From: Sphingobacteriia bacterium
GTDB lineage: Bacteria > Pseudomonadota > Alphaproteobacteria > Rickettsiales > 33-17
Assembly: GCA_017304685.1 (NCBI GenBank)
Contig: JAFKLR010000003.1
Coordinates: forward strand, 434,001-498,000
Reading direction: 5' to 3'
DNA length: 64,000 nucleotides
A program made the position numbers and the translations under genes. The notes under the pieces are model-generated. The model worked only from the letters and a program-made list of their open reading frames with translations, made no database searches and was not told the DNA's origin. Positions 16,723 through 25,164 of the stretch are shown here, one piece after another (positions within the stretch are counted from its first letter, which is position 1; each line of letters begins with the position of its first letter).

Positions 16723-17820
16723 ATGTCAATAGATATAAAAACTAAGCTTATAAAAGAAATTAGTGAAATTCTTCCAATCTACAAAAAACATTATGACATC
16801 ACTACAGAAATTTTAGCTATACAGAATAAATATAATACCGGCGATTTAAAAGATTTTAAATTTAAAGTTACCAATAATATCGTTGATCATGAAGATAAAG
16901 TTAAATTAAAAGAACTTTTAAAAGTATTTTATGAGTTTCAACCAAAATATTTCTCTAAAGCGTTAGAAATTGAGCTTCTTAGTCTAAAAAATGAAAGCGA
17001 CATAGAAAACACCGAAAAAGCTTTCTTAAATGATTTTGATACAATTTCTGAAAAATTATTTAATGGTTTTAAATTCTCAGAAATTTATAAACTATTTCCA
17101 TCTAATCCTTTATTAGAAAATTATAGTAATAAAACATTATTTGTAAATTTTAATGAAAAAGAACCATTTGGCAGTAAAAATATTACTAAATTAATTAGTA
17201 GTAAAATTAATAATCACGATAAGGATGAGACATTACAATTAATATATAATGTTGAAAATAATAAAGGGAAATCCAGTTTTGTGAATTTAAAAATTGATTT
17301 TGATAAAAAGTCTATTGAAGTAATTGATCTAAATAAACCCAATCATAGCGATGTGCTTAAAAAATTTGAAAGTAACTTAGGATCTTCACTTGCAACTGGT
17401 TCTGAAGAATTAAAATCATATAACGTAAAATTAACATATGATAATTATGTAATTGATAATCATAAAGAATTTATAACTGATTTATTATATTATAATGTAG
17501 TAAAAGCTAGCTGGAGCCTTGATGGGAGGAAGTTATTAGATGAAAGCCCTTACAGCTTCTTTAATAACCCTAAATTTACCATTTTTGATCCGTTTAAAGA
17601 TTTAAAAACTAAAGCTTACGCTAATATGAAAACTTATGAAATGCTTGATGAGGCTAAATTAAAACTTGAATCATCAACTAATGAAGAAATTTTAAAAGAT
17701 ATGAAAAGTCATTTAGCAGAGACTATTTTTGATGTTTCTAATGAAACGATAGAACCTGCTAATTTTGATAAATATTTTGAAGTACCGGTTGAAGCAAGCT
17801 CAGGATGGTGGTTTTGGTAA
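16723..17820 (+). CDS. Hypothetical protein, possible degenerate Ulp1/C48-like fold
   Basis: 365 aa from the ATG at 16723; a TTG at 16711 would add four residues. The N-terminal ~120 residues are helical. The middle (SFVNLKIDFDKKSIEVIDLN, then NYVIDNHKEFITDLLYYN) follows the strand-strand-helix order of Ulp1-type proteases. The positions expected to be His and Cys are Ser and Asn, so if related it would be inactive; this is weak inference. The protein ends GWWFW, an unusual aromatic tail. No signal peptide or membrane helix. A sigma-70 promoter with an overlapping inverted repeat precedes it, and a hairpin separates it from the convergent gene downstream. Confidence 0.65.
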   Translation: MSIDIKTKLIKEISEILPIYKKHYDITTEILAIQNKYNTGDLKDFKFKVTNNIVDHEDKVKLKELLKVFYEFQPKYFSKALEIELLSLKNESDIENTEKAFLNDFDTISEKLFNGFKFSEIYKLFPSNPLLENYSNKTLFVNFNEKEPFGSKNITKLISSKINNHDKDETLQLIYNVENNKGKSSFVNLKIDFDKKSIEVIDLNKPNHSDVLKKFESNLGSSLATGSEELKSYNVKLTYDNYVIDNHKEFITDLLYYNVVKASWSLDGRKLLDESPYSFFNNPKFTIFDPFKDLKTKAYANMKTYEMLDEAKLKLESSTNEEILKDMKSHLAETIFDVSNETIEPANFDKYFEVPVEASSGWWFW

Positions 17821-17824
17821 AAAA

Positions 17825-17864
17825 ATTAGAAGTAACTGTTTAAGTCAAAGTAGTTACTTCTAAT
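17825..17864. terminator. Hairpin between convergent genes
   Basis: Perfect 13-base arms (ATTAGAAGTAACT at 17825-17837 and its complement at 17852-17864) with a 14-base loop. It sits between two convergent stop codons. There is no strong T tract on either side, so it may terminate weakly or protect 3' ends. Confidence 0.5.
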
Positions 17865-17867
17865 GAT

Positions 17868-18380
17868 TTATAATTTTGAATTAAGTAAAGTAACCTTATT
17901 ATTTGTGTTAGCTGTTTCTAAATTTATTCGAAACTCTGCATTAATATCTTTTAATTTTAGGCTATTATATTTAGTTTTACATACTAATTGTATTTCTTGA
18001 TCTAGGCCTTCAGTAAACCTAAATCTATTTTTATTTTCCATTAAATTAATAATTCCATTTAATGTACAATCCATACCATATTCGTATATTCTAGCTTTAA
18101 TCTCTTTAACTATATTAAAAAAATTATGAATATTATCTTTAATAATTTTTTTTGAAAGGGCGGGGTTAGAATGTTCATCAAATTGAATTTCATATTGGAA
18201 ATTTGATTGACCTTCTAAAGCTGCAACTAAAAATGGTTCAATGTCATAGGAAGATCCAAGATATAATATTCCCTTATTAGCACGGATTTCATTTCTAACA
18301 GCTAAAATATTAGATTTATCAAGTAATATTCTAATTCTTTGAAATAATGGAATTTTACGATCAGTTAGTTTAGATAACAT
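17868..18380 (-). CDS. Hypothetical protein (possible paralogue of the gene at 56419)
   Basis: 170 aa. A short basic N-terminus (MLSKLTDRKIPLFQRIRILL), then the pattern IEPFLVAALE and a helix FFNIVKEIKARIYEYG. The same order (KLxD, IxPLIAAILE, DExxY, FNYIKEKIKHIL) appears in the 173-aa protein at 56419-56940, so the two may be paralogues; similarity is low and judged by eye. No signal peptide or membrane helix. It lies between tRNA-Asp (same strand, upstream) and a convergent unknown gene. Function unknown. Confidence 0.6.
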   Translation of the reverse strand: MLSKLTDRKIPLFQRIRILLDKSNILAVRNEIRANKGILYLGSSYDIEPFLVAALEGQSNFQYEIQFDEHSNPALSKKIIKDNIHNFFNIVKEIKARIYEYGMDCTLNGIINLMENKNRFRFTEGLDQEIQLVCKTKYNSLKLKDINAEFRINLETANTNNKVTLLNSKL

Positions 18381-18466
18381 ATTTTCAACCTACAGTTAAG
18401 TTAATATAAATAAAATATGAGGTCTAACTATTAAAGTCAAAAATTGTTTTATTATAAGGGAGAAAA

Positions 18467-18543
18467 TGGCGGAAGTGACGGGGCTCGAACCCGCGACCTT
18501 CGGCGTGACAGGCCGACGCTCTAACCAACTGAGCTACACCTCC
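18467..18543 (-). tRNA. tRNA-Asp (GTC)
   Basis: On the minus strand a full cloverleaf forms: seven-pair acceptor (GGAGGTG with CACTTCC, one G-T), anticodon stem TCGGC/GCCGA enclosing loop CTGTCAC with anticodon GTC, and a T-arm with GGTTCGAGC. Discriminator G73 and an encoded CCA are present (18467-18469). Confidence 0.96.
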
Positions 18544-18797
18544 CTATATTCCGAACGTTCGTTCTCGACTTAAAATAATGTTTTTCAGAAAAAAATCAAG
18601 GACAAATTTTACTTTTTATAAAATTTTATTTTAAATCGATATAATATCGCTAAAACTCTTACTTAAAAATATAAAAAATACCAATATTAAGTAATAAACT
18701 TATTAAACACTTAATTTATCAACTTGTAAAATTAGTTAATTTATAGTATATTTCTTGTTAAAAAATAATATTCTTTTAAATTTTGTGAGGTAAAATT

Positions 18798-19310
18798 ATG
18801 TCCAAAGGAAAGCAAGTTACTAAAGAACAAAGAGATTTTGTTACAGAAGATGAGTATACCATAGTTAATGAATTCTTTAATAACCTGGATAATGGCAAAA
18901 TTACTTCAAAAGAAGAATACACTAATAAACTTAACCCAGTTATTGAAATAATTAAAAAACCTGGCTTTAATCCTTATTATTTACTTAGAATTTATAATGA
19001 AAGAGAAAATAAGACTTATTTCCAAAGCATAATATTTAAGGTATTACATCCATCTTTTCCTTGGATTGTTAATTATAATAATTTGACACCCACACTCCAA
19101 ACTGAGGATAAAGTAAAAATTATAGAAATATTATTAGCAAAAGAAAGCTTTAAAGCTGATGAGAAATTTATAAATACCTTTGAAGAAGGTAATTTTTCAA
19201 AGAATGATCCTAATGACTTTGATTTTACTGATCCAGCTATGTTGAGTGAAGGAGAAAAAATAGCTAATTTTATTATACGTAGACAATTTAACAATGCAGT
19301 TGGCCATTAA
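18798..19310 (+). CDS. Hypothetical protein
   Basis: 170 aa from ATG at 18798, with a GAGG ribosome-binding site (TGTGAGGTAAAATT) upstream. Soluble and highly charged, without signal peptide, membrane helix or recognised motif. It stops six bases before the ATG of the 676-aa gene, so the two are almost certainly one transcript and may act together. Confidence 0.65.
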   Translation: MSKGKQVTKEQRDFVTEDEYTIVNEFFNNLDNGKITSKEEYTNKLNPVIEIIKKPGFNPYYLLRIYNERENKTYFQSIIFKVLHPSFPWIVNYNNLTPTLQTEDKVKIIEILLAKESFKADEKFINTFEEGNFSKNDPNDFDFTDPAMLSEGEKIANFIIRRQFNNAVGH

Positions 19311-19316
19311 GTAAAT

Positions 19317-21347
19317 ATGTCACATTTGTTTCCAACGTGGAAAAGTTTAGAAAAAATATTAAACGATGGAGATATAAAAATAAGAAAAGAATTAATTGAG
19401 CAATTTAAAACTCATTTAATTGTCGAGAGTAAAATATTAAAAGAAAATGGCGAAATAATTATTAGTCAGTCTCAAGAAAAAATTAATAATTCTCAGCGTA
19501 TTGATAGAACATATTCCGATATATTTTTTACAATACTTGAACAAGATAATAGATTTTACCAATTATTTTTAAAAGACCCTGAAATTAATTTAGAAAAAAT
19601 AGAAGAGGCGGTTAAATCAAATAGCAATTATATGATTAACCAACTTAATGAGATAAAAATTCTTATTAAAGAAAGCGGGCAAAAATTTGAGAGTAGGGAT
19701 ATATTAGAGCTACTTATTAGAAAAGGTTACTCACTTTTTGCGCTAGAATATTTAATTGATACTAGCTACCAAAAACAAGAATTTATACGCAAAATAATTG
19801 ATGTTATGCACCAAAACATTGAAGCATTGGATTTCGACAATCCTACGCATCAAAATTTCCTAATTCTTTACATTATAAGTGGTTATTTTGATTTAAATAA
19901 TTATAAAAATAACGAATTCCAAGATAAATCAAAACTTTTAAACGATTATTGTAATGAATTTATATTTAAGTTATTCGTAGAATTAAGAAAGGAAAAGCTT
20001 AAAAATAATATTGCTAGTAGTAAGGAATACAAAGCTTCAGAAAGTGAAAAAGCCATTTTAAAAAGAATATACGGGTTGTATGACATTTTAAATGCAATGT
20101 GTGACCATGTTCTTTTTATACATGACAATAAAAAAGCAACGATTTCTGGAATGGGTGATAGAATTAAATTTTACTCACATTCTAAAGGTAAAGAATATCC
20201 TAGTAAACAATCACAAGATGAACAAAATACGAGTAAACAAATTTCTGAATTAATGAATTTAGAATATAATCGCACAAGGCAATTTTTTAAAAGTGAGAGG
20301 GTGAAATCATTAAGGAGGCTACCTTTAACATCATTTAAAGAAACCCTAGATGAAATTAATAAAGAAGGTTACTATATTAATTTTAATTGCTTGAACAGTG
20401 ATTTACATAACGATTTATTAAAAGCATTGTTTTTTGATAATAGTTCTAATGAAATTACAGATGTTAAACAAAAAGAGATTTTTGAAGAAAAAGTAAAAGC
20501 TTTACTTGAAGCAGGAATTAACATTTATTCTGCCAATGAAAGAAACTATCTTGCATGGTCTTCTGTGTTTTATCCATTACATAGTAGTCCTATTATAAAT
20601 ATTTTTAATCCGATTACAGAAAAATTTTTAAAAGTAGCTAATCCCACAGCGGTAGGAAAAAGTTTAGGTTTGAATTTAATTAAAGCAATAAAAAATGATA
20701 ATGAAGATTTTATCAAAGAAAATCTTCATTTAATTATAACAGCTCTAAATAACGCTGAAAAAAGTAGAGCTTTGAAAATAGTTTTCGTGGTAATGGATGA
20801 AATTATCATTTGTAAAGAAAATATAGACGCGCAAGCTACCTTATGTAATTTTGCAGAATTTTGCAAAAAGATAGAAGTATTTAATGATGAAGATAAAAAA
20901 GAATTAGAAGCTTATAAAGAGAAGATTATAAGGGAAGTTGAAGATAATATAAAAAGAGCTGAACAGCAAAGAAAAGAGGAAGAAGAGCAAAGGCGCAGAG
21001 AAGAAGCTAGACGTTTGGCAGAAGAACAGGCAAGAGAAGCTCAAAATGCTAATGTAGGCCATAATAATCAAGCAGGAAATGGAACGCAAAGACCAGTAGA
21101 GAAAAAAATAACTACTAAACTATTTGAACTCATTAGAGATAATAAAGATACCGTAATCAGTTTATCGGTAATACTAACATTTATTTTTATTTTTTATACT
21201 AAACCTGGTGAAAAAGTATTTCACAAAATTTTTGATCTTGGTTATAAATCTGCCAACAAATTATCAGAAATAGCTGGAAATGCTTCTATCAGAAATTGGA
21301 GAAAAGATGTAACTGAAACTGTAAAAAACGTTACGAAAACACTTTAA
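19317..21347 (+). CDS. Hypothetical coiled-coil protein with C-terminal membrane anchor
   Basis: 676 aa. The first ~530 residues are helical and mostly polar, with no recognised domain. A coiled coil rich in E, R, Q and A follows at about 545-590 (EQQRKEEEEQRRREEARRLA). A single hydrophobic helix (VISLSVILTFIFIFYT) is near residues 625-640, leaving a ~40-residue tail. The layout (long cytosolic part, one late TM) recurs in other unknown genes of this window (21392, 39419, 40827). Second gene of a two-gene unit, followed by a clear terminator. A membrane-associated effector is possible but unproven. Confidence 0.7.
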   Translation: MSHLFPTWKSLEKILNDGDIKIRKELIEQFKTHLIVESKILKENGEIIISQSQEKINNSQRIDRTYSDIFFTILEQDNRFYQLFLKDPEINLEKIEEAVKSNSNYMINQLNEIKILIKESGQKFESRDILELLIRKGYSLFALEYLIDTSYQKQEFIRKIIDVMHQNIEALDFDNPTHQNFLILYIISGYFDLNNYKNNEFQDKSKLLNDYCNEFIFKLFVELRKEKLKNNIASSKEYKASESEKAILKRIYGLYDILNAMCDHVLFIHDNKKATISGMGDRIKFYSHSKGKEYPSKQSQDEQNTSKQISELMNLEYNRTRQFFKSERVKSLRRLPLTSFKETLDEINKEGYYINFNCLNSDLHNDLLKALFFDNSSNEITDVKQKEIFEEKVKALLEAGINIYSANERNYLAWSSVFYPLHSSPIINIFNPITEKFLKVANPTAVGKSLGLNLIKAIKNDNEDFIKENLHLIITALNNAEKSRALKIVFVVMDEIIICKENIDAQATLCNFAEFCKKIEVFNDEDKKELEAYKEKIIREVEDNIKRAEQQRKEEEEQRRREEARRLAEEQAREAQNANVGHNNQAGNGTQRPVEKKITTKLFELIRDNKDTVISLSVILTFIFIFYTKPGEKVFHKIFDLGYKSANKLSEIAGNASIRNWRKDVTETVKNVTKTL

Positions 21348-21353
21348 TAATGT

Positions 21354-21380
21354 GAGAAGGGTTTTTTAATAACCCTTCTC
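21354..21380. terminator. Hairpin terminator between convergent genes
   Basis: GAGAAGGGTT (21354-21363), seven-base loop, AACCCTTCTC (21371-21380). It lies between convergent stop codons and probably serves the + strand and perhaps both; flanking T runs are short. Confidence 0.65.
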
Positions 21381-21391
21381 TTAACTTAAAT

Positions 21392-22453
21392 TTACTGCAA
21401 CATTGGGGTAGCTAATTGAGCAGTTACAGCTTTTTCATTTAAAATCCTCAAATTGTTACTTATGTCATTATTAACATTTGATGTAAAAATATTCTTATTG
21501 TCTTTAGCAACATTAAAAAACTTTTGCAGAATATTTGGTTTAAAATAGCTAATAATAGCGAAAAAAATCGCTATACCACCGATAACTTGTAAGGCTAATT
21601 GTAATTTAGGTAAAAGTTTTAAATAAAGATTTGTAAGTTTGTTTTTTTTAGTTTCCTTTAATAAATTATCGTTATCTGAAGATTCTGATCTAGTAGTTTC
21701 GTTTTCATAACTAAGTTTTTTAGCTACTCCTTCTTTCTTAGGGATTTGAAAAGAACTTTTTAGGAAGTTCAAAGGATCGTTTCTATAATTTAAACCACCC
21801 ATTTGAGGAGAGTCAGAAATAACACGTTCAGAACTTAGTGATCTAGTAAGTTTAGAAGGAGAGCTGTAAGTGGGTTTGTCTTTAGTTTGAAACTTTTTTA
21901 AAGGAGATTCAACATGTTTTGGTATGTTATTATCAGGATTTTTATCGAAATAGAATGTTGGTAAGTCATTATCAAATTCTTCCAGTAACTTTTTTATTTC
22001 ATCGAAACTTTTATTAATATAAATTTGACTTAAAGATAGTTTATGTAATTTTAATTCGTGCTCAATTTCTTCTAATTTAATATTTTTATATAGTACCAAA
22101 ATTGCTAAAATTAGGTTGGTACTTCCAATTTTATTTGCTCTAATAGCTATTTCAAGCGGTGTGTAATCTATTCCTTCAATATTATAAGTAGCGTTTAATA
22201 AACTTCTATTATTAATTAAAATTTCACACGCTGTTTTCCATAAACCTCTTTCTAATGATTTTCTAAATAACTCATGTAAATTCGAGTTGTTTTTAAAAAC
22301 GGGTTTATTAGCTTTTAAATGATTTACTGCATCTTTCTCTATTTGATCTATAGAAAGATTATGATTATGAATTATAGAAATTAATGTATCTAATTTTTTT
22401 GATGTTTCCTCAAAAGGTTCTTTTAGTAATTCATGATTTATTTTTTTTGACAT
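21392..22453 (-). CDS. Hypothetical protein with weak ankyrin-like segment and C-terminal TM helix
   Basis: 353 aa from the ATG at 22453, which has a GAGG site six bases upstream; a GTG at 22468 overlaps that site. Around residues 60-125 the segment FRKSLERGLWKTACEILI ... YTPLEIAIRANKIGSTNLIL looks like one or two divergent ankyrin repeats. The middle is Ser/Lys-rich and low-complexity (TYSSPSKLTRSLSSERVI). A hydrophobic helix at about 285-305 (ALQVIGGIAIFFAIISYF) precedes a short C-terminal tail. Convergent with the 676-aa gene across a shared terminator. Possible membrane-anchored effector. Confidence 0.65.
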   Translation of the reverse strand: MSKKINHELLKEPFEETSKKLDTLISIIHNHNLSIDQIEKDAVNHLKANKPVFKNNSNLHELFRKSLERGLWKTACEILINNRSLLNATYNIEGIDYTPLEIAIRANKIGSTNLILAILVLYKNIKLEEIEHELKLHKLSLSQIYINKSFDEIKKLLEEFDNDLPTFYFDKNPDNNIPKHVESPLKKFQTKDKPTYSSPSKLTRSLSSERVISDSPQMGGLNYRNDPLNFLKSSFQIPKKEGVAKKLSYENETTRSESSDNDNLLKETKKNKLTNLYLKLLPKLQLALQVIGGIAIFFAIISYFKPNILQKFFNVAKDNKNIFTSNVNNDISNNLRILNEKAVTAQLATPMLQ

Positions 22454-22764
22454 ATTTAGCCTCACCACTTGAAGTTGTAAAACATTAGGTAGTAACCTAT
22501 TATCATGGTTGCAATAAAAGTGTCAATATTTAATTGCTACTAAAAATTGTAATTAATCATAATTTAACACTCTTAAAAGTAGAATATAAAAAGTATGGAT
22601 AATTTTTTTTAGAAAAAAAAGAAAGTATAGTAGTAGTTGAAATTATTATTTTAATTATTTAGGAAAAAATAATGATTATAAAAAAGGATATAAAACTGTT
22701 TAGGTGATGATGAAAATTATTAAGTATATAAGGAATTTATCTAATAAAGGAAGATGAGGGGAAA
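22454..22764. other. Non-coding stretch between an unknown gene and tRNA-Val
   Basis: About 310 AT-rich bases holding the divergent upstream region of the 353-aa gene and sequence downstream of tRNA-Val. No open frame, repeat or clear terminator seen. Confidence 0.5.
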
Positions 22765-22840
22765 TGGTGGGCGATGACAGACTCGAACTGCCGACCCTCA
22801 CGGTGTAAACGTGACGCTCTACCAACTGAGCTAATCGCCC
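22765..22840 (-). tRNA. tRNA-Val (TAC)
   Basis: Minus-strand cloverleaf with a perfect acceptor stem (GGGCGAT with ATCGCCC), D-arm GCTCAGTTGGTAGAGC, anticodon stem TCACG/CGTGA with loop TTTACAC (anticodon TAC), A73 and an encoded CCA. Confidence 0.96.
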
Positions 22841-22912
22841 CCTGCAATCTTACTGCATTGCCATATATATAAAAGTTTTATATAAATGGCAAGCACTAAT
22901 TACAGATTTACC

Positions 22913-23200
22913 TTATTTTTTTTTCTTTTTGTTTAATGCTTCTTTAAATCTTTTTGTTGGACGCATTTTAGCAACGAAAGCTGCTGGAATCTTAATTGGC
23001 GCGCCATTCTTTGGGTTTCTACCCATTTTTTCTTCTCTTTTTGTAACAGTAATGGTACAGAAATCAATTAATCTAACGTCATCGCCAGAATTTAAAGCTC
23101 TGATTACTTCTTCAACAAATGTGTCAAGAACTGCATTAACACCAGTTTTTGTTAAACCAGTCTTGTCAGCAATTTTAGAAACTAAATCGTTTTTATTCAC
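22913..23200 (-). CDS. DNA-binding protein HU
   Basis: 95 aa, the HU/IHF size. N-terminal MNKNDLVSKIADKTGLTK helix-turn-helix-like dimer segment, then the beta-arm signature GRNPKNGAPIKIPA and a lysine-rich end (ALNKKKKK). HU bends and compacts DNA as a dimer. The arm Pro and the non-specific pattern favour HU over IHF. Its leader carries an inverted repeat at 23250-23276. Confidence 0.95.
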   Translation of the reverse strand: MNKNDLVSKIADKTGLTKTGVNAVLDTFVEEVIRALNSGDDVRLIDFCTITVTKREEKMGRNPKNGAPIKIPAAFVAKMRPTKRFKEALNKKKKK

Positions 23201-23249
23201 GGTGATTCTCCATAAAACAGTTAAAAATAACTTTACTAAAACAGGAGCC

Positions 23250-23276
23250 CTGTTACTCGAAAGGCTCGAATAACAG
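23250..23276. repeat. Inverted repeat in the HU leader
   Basis: CTGTTACTCGA (23250-23260) and TCGAATAACAG (23266-23276) match as reverse complements at 10 of 11 positions around a five-base loop, 50 bases before the HU start. Could be an operator or leader hairpin. Confidence 0.4.
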
Positions 23277-23373
23277 TCATTCTAGAACAAAAAATATTCC
23301 TGTAAAATAAAAAATTAAGAGAAAATGCTGAAAAATAAAAAAAAATGCAAAAATTATGCAGACTGTTGCAAAA

Positions 23374-24198
23374 TTATTGCAATTCGTACGTTCCGTTAGG
23401 CTTAATTCTAAATTGTTTGAGTGTATCATGACTAATTTTAGCAACTTCTTTACGATTACTAGGTATCGATGAATCGTTATTAACTTTTACGTATAATTTT
23501 CCTTTTTTAAAATCGCGTTCATTTGGATTTAAACGTTTATTAATATTATTAGTACTGCTGCTAACTCTTATATAAGGTTTAGTGCCTTGTGTACGTTCTT
23601 CTTGTGTTGATGTAAATGTGTTTGAAAGTTGAGTTGCTTCTTTTCTCCATAAATTTAAAACTGAATTTGAATATGGTAGACCCTTTGAACGTTCTTCTGA
23701 GTGATAAGCAGCAACTGCATGTTTCCAACTATTATGGCGAGAAAAATTAGAGCTCAAAAACTTTGCTCCATATTCAACATTACTTCTAGGGTCAAAAGCA
23801 TGCTCAAGCGATTTAAATGCATTCTTATGATAATGTAAGTTTATTTGCATGCAACCAACGTCTACAGATTTATCACCTCTAGCAAAAATTTTTTTTACAG
23901 CGTTTATAGCATCATGCTTAGTTTTAAAATAATAACCCTTACCTTTATAGTTTATAGCCCATGGCCATGGATAAATTTTCTTACTACCGCCATGATAAAT
24001 ACCAGATTCTTTTAATGAAACCGCTTTAAGTAAATGTGAAGGAATGGAGTGCATCTTTTCATAATAAGAAAAATATCTTAAGCAACGACCAGAATCGCGA
24101 GCAATTATATCTTCTGAAGCATAAGCAAGATTTGGTATTATAATAGATGTATAACATGTAAGAGCGAAGGCTAATACTTTGTAGCGACCTTTTAACAT
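23374..24198 (-). CDS. Exported lytic transglycosylase (SLT domain)
   Basis: 274 aa. Signal peptide with hydrophobic core and cleavage after AYA (~residue 27). The SLT fold follows: catalytic Glu E64 in KAVSLKESG, the GCMQINLHYH motif (family GxMQI/LxP), ARSNVEYG-like FDPRSNVEYGAKFL, and HAVAAYHSE (family AYNAG). It should cleave the MurNAc-GlcNAc bond of peptidoglycan, as VirB1-type or flagellum-associated enzymes do. The ~100-residue C-terminal tail has no recognised domain. With the NlpC/P60 protein and LPS genes it argues that this organism has a peptidoglycan layer. Confidence 0.9.
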   Translation of the reverse strand: MLKGRYKVLAFALTCYTSIIIPNLAYASEDIIARDSGRCLRYFSYYEKMHSIPSHLLKAVSLKESGIYHGGSKKIYPWPWAINYKGKGYYFKTKHDAINAVKKIFARGDKSVDVGCMQINLHYHKNAFKSLEHAFDPRSNVEYGAKFLSSNFSRHNSWKHAVAAYHSEERSKGLPYSNSVLNLWRKEATQLSNTFTSTQEERTQGTKPYIRVSSSTNNINKRLNPNERDFKKGKLYVKVNNDSSIPSNRKEVAKISHDTLKQFRIKPNGTYELQ

Positions 24199-24441
24199 GT
24201 TACCCCATTAGTTAATAAATTAACTTTTTTGTCCTGAATTATTATTTATAACAGATTTTTATATATCTTGCAAATGCTTGTGGCAAAAGCCCTAGATATC
24301 CTAGATATTAAAAAATTTTTGGTAATATTTAAGCTACTGATTTTCCTAATAAATTTACCCTATAAGTTAAAAAATTGTTGACAAATAGTTAATAATAAAT
24401 TAAATTACGCTAAATTTTAATATTATATTGAGAATAATTTA

Positions 24442-24933
24442 ATGCGTAGTAAAACAAAGGTTATTAAAAATAAAAATTTTGTAGAACAAGAAATTTTAGG
24501 TGAGTCTCCTGATAAAAGTCCTAGGAAAACTCCTAAAGGATTAAATCTTTTAGCTGTCGTAAATAAAGAGCTTAGAGAGAAAAAAGAGCAGCATAGAGAA
24601 GCAATTGAATCTGCTATTAGTTCAAGCATTGGTAATAGAATGAAAAATTGGCAGGCTAAAAATCCTAGTTCTAATGCACAATTATCAAGGCATGTCGGTA
24701 AAGGGAGTTTTAATGAATTTTCATCAAATCTTACAAAGCTAAAAAGAATTACAGCTTATGAAGTGTATATTGGTGTGAGAAAAAGTGATGATGCTTACTA
24801 CACTACATTTAGAGATATTAAAATAAATTATGAATTTGGATGTCTTGAATTTCCTGCAACTTCACACGAGCCTGCAAAAGTTACTTTTTATAGCGTGAAT
24901 TCCAAAAAAGCTTCTATAGATCATTCTAAATAA
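24442..24933 (+). CDS. Hypothetical protein with basic N-terminus
   Basis: 163 aa from ATG at 24442. Very basic N-terminus (MRSKTKVIKNKN, then SPDKSPRKTPKGL), a charged helix (NKELREKKEQHREAIES), and a C-terminal part with alternating strands (AYEVYIGVRKSDDAYYTTF). No signal peptide or membrane helix. The basic Ser-Pro-rich start resembles DNA-binding or nuclear-targeting tails but is not diagnostic. It ends just before tRNA-Thr on the other strand. Confidence 0.6.
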   Translation: MRSKTKVIKNKNFVEQEILGESPDKSPRKTPKGLNLLAVVNKELREKKEQHREAIESAISSSIGNRMKNWQAKNPSSNAQLSRHVGKGSFNEFSSNLTKLKRITAYEVYIGVRKSDDAYYTTFRDIKINYEFGCLEFPATSHEPAKVTFYSVNSKKASIDHSK

Positions 24934-24935
24934 AA

Positions 24936-25010
24936 TGGTGCCGCTAGAGGGATTTGAACCCCCGGCCAACGCTTTACGAAAGCGCTGCTCTACCCCTGAG
25001 CTATAGCGGC
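24936..25010 (-). tRNA. tRNA-Thr (CGT)
   Basis: Minus-strand cloverleaf: acceptor GCCGCTA with TAGCGGC, D-arm GCTCAGGGGTAGAGC, anticodon stem GCGCT/AGCGT with loop TTCGTAA (anticodon CGT), T-arm with GGGTTCAAATCCC, A73 and an encoded CCA. Confidence 0.96.
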
Positions 25011-25164
25011 ATTATAACAAAATTTAAGTCACTTTATAAATTATTTGATTTTAAAAATCAATTTCCTTAGTTAATATTTACTTTATTTATTTATCAATTT
25101 ATATAAATAATAGCTTACAAATTATTTGTTTGAGCAAATTCATTTAGTTGTATGGTATTTATAT

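Noticed and set aside
18550-18561. GAACGTTCGTTC near tRNA-Asp as a possible LexA (SOS) box
   Set aside because: The alphaproteobacterial SOS box needs GTTC-N7-GTTC; the spacing here is wrong and the neighbour is a tRNA gene.
24291-24309. Direct repeat CCTAGATAT twice in tandem
   Set aside because: Only two nine-base copies in AT-rich sequence; likely chance.
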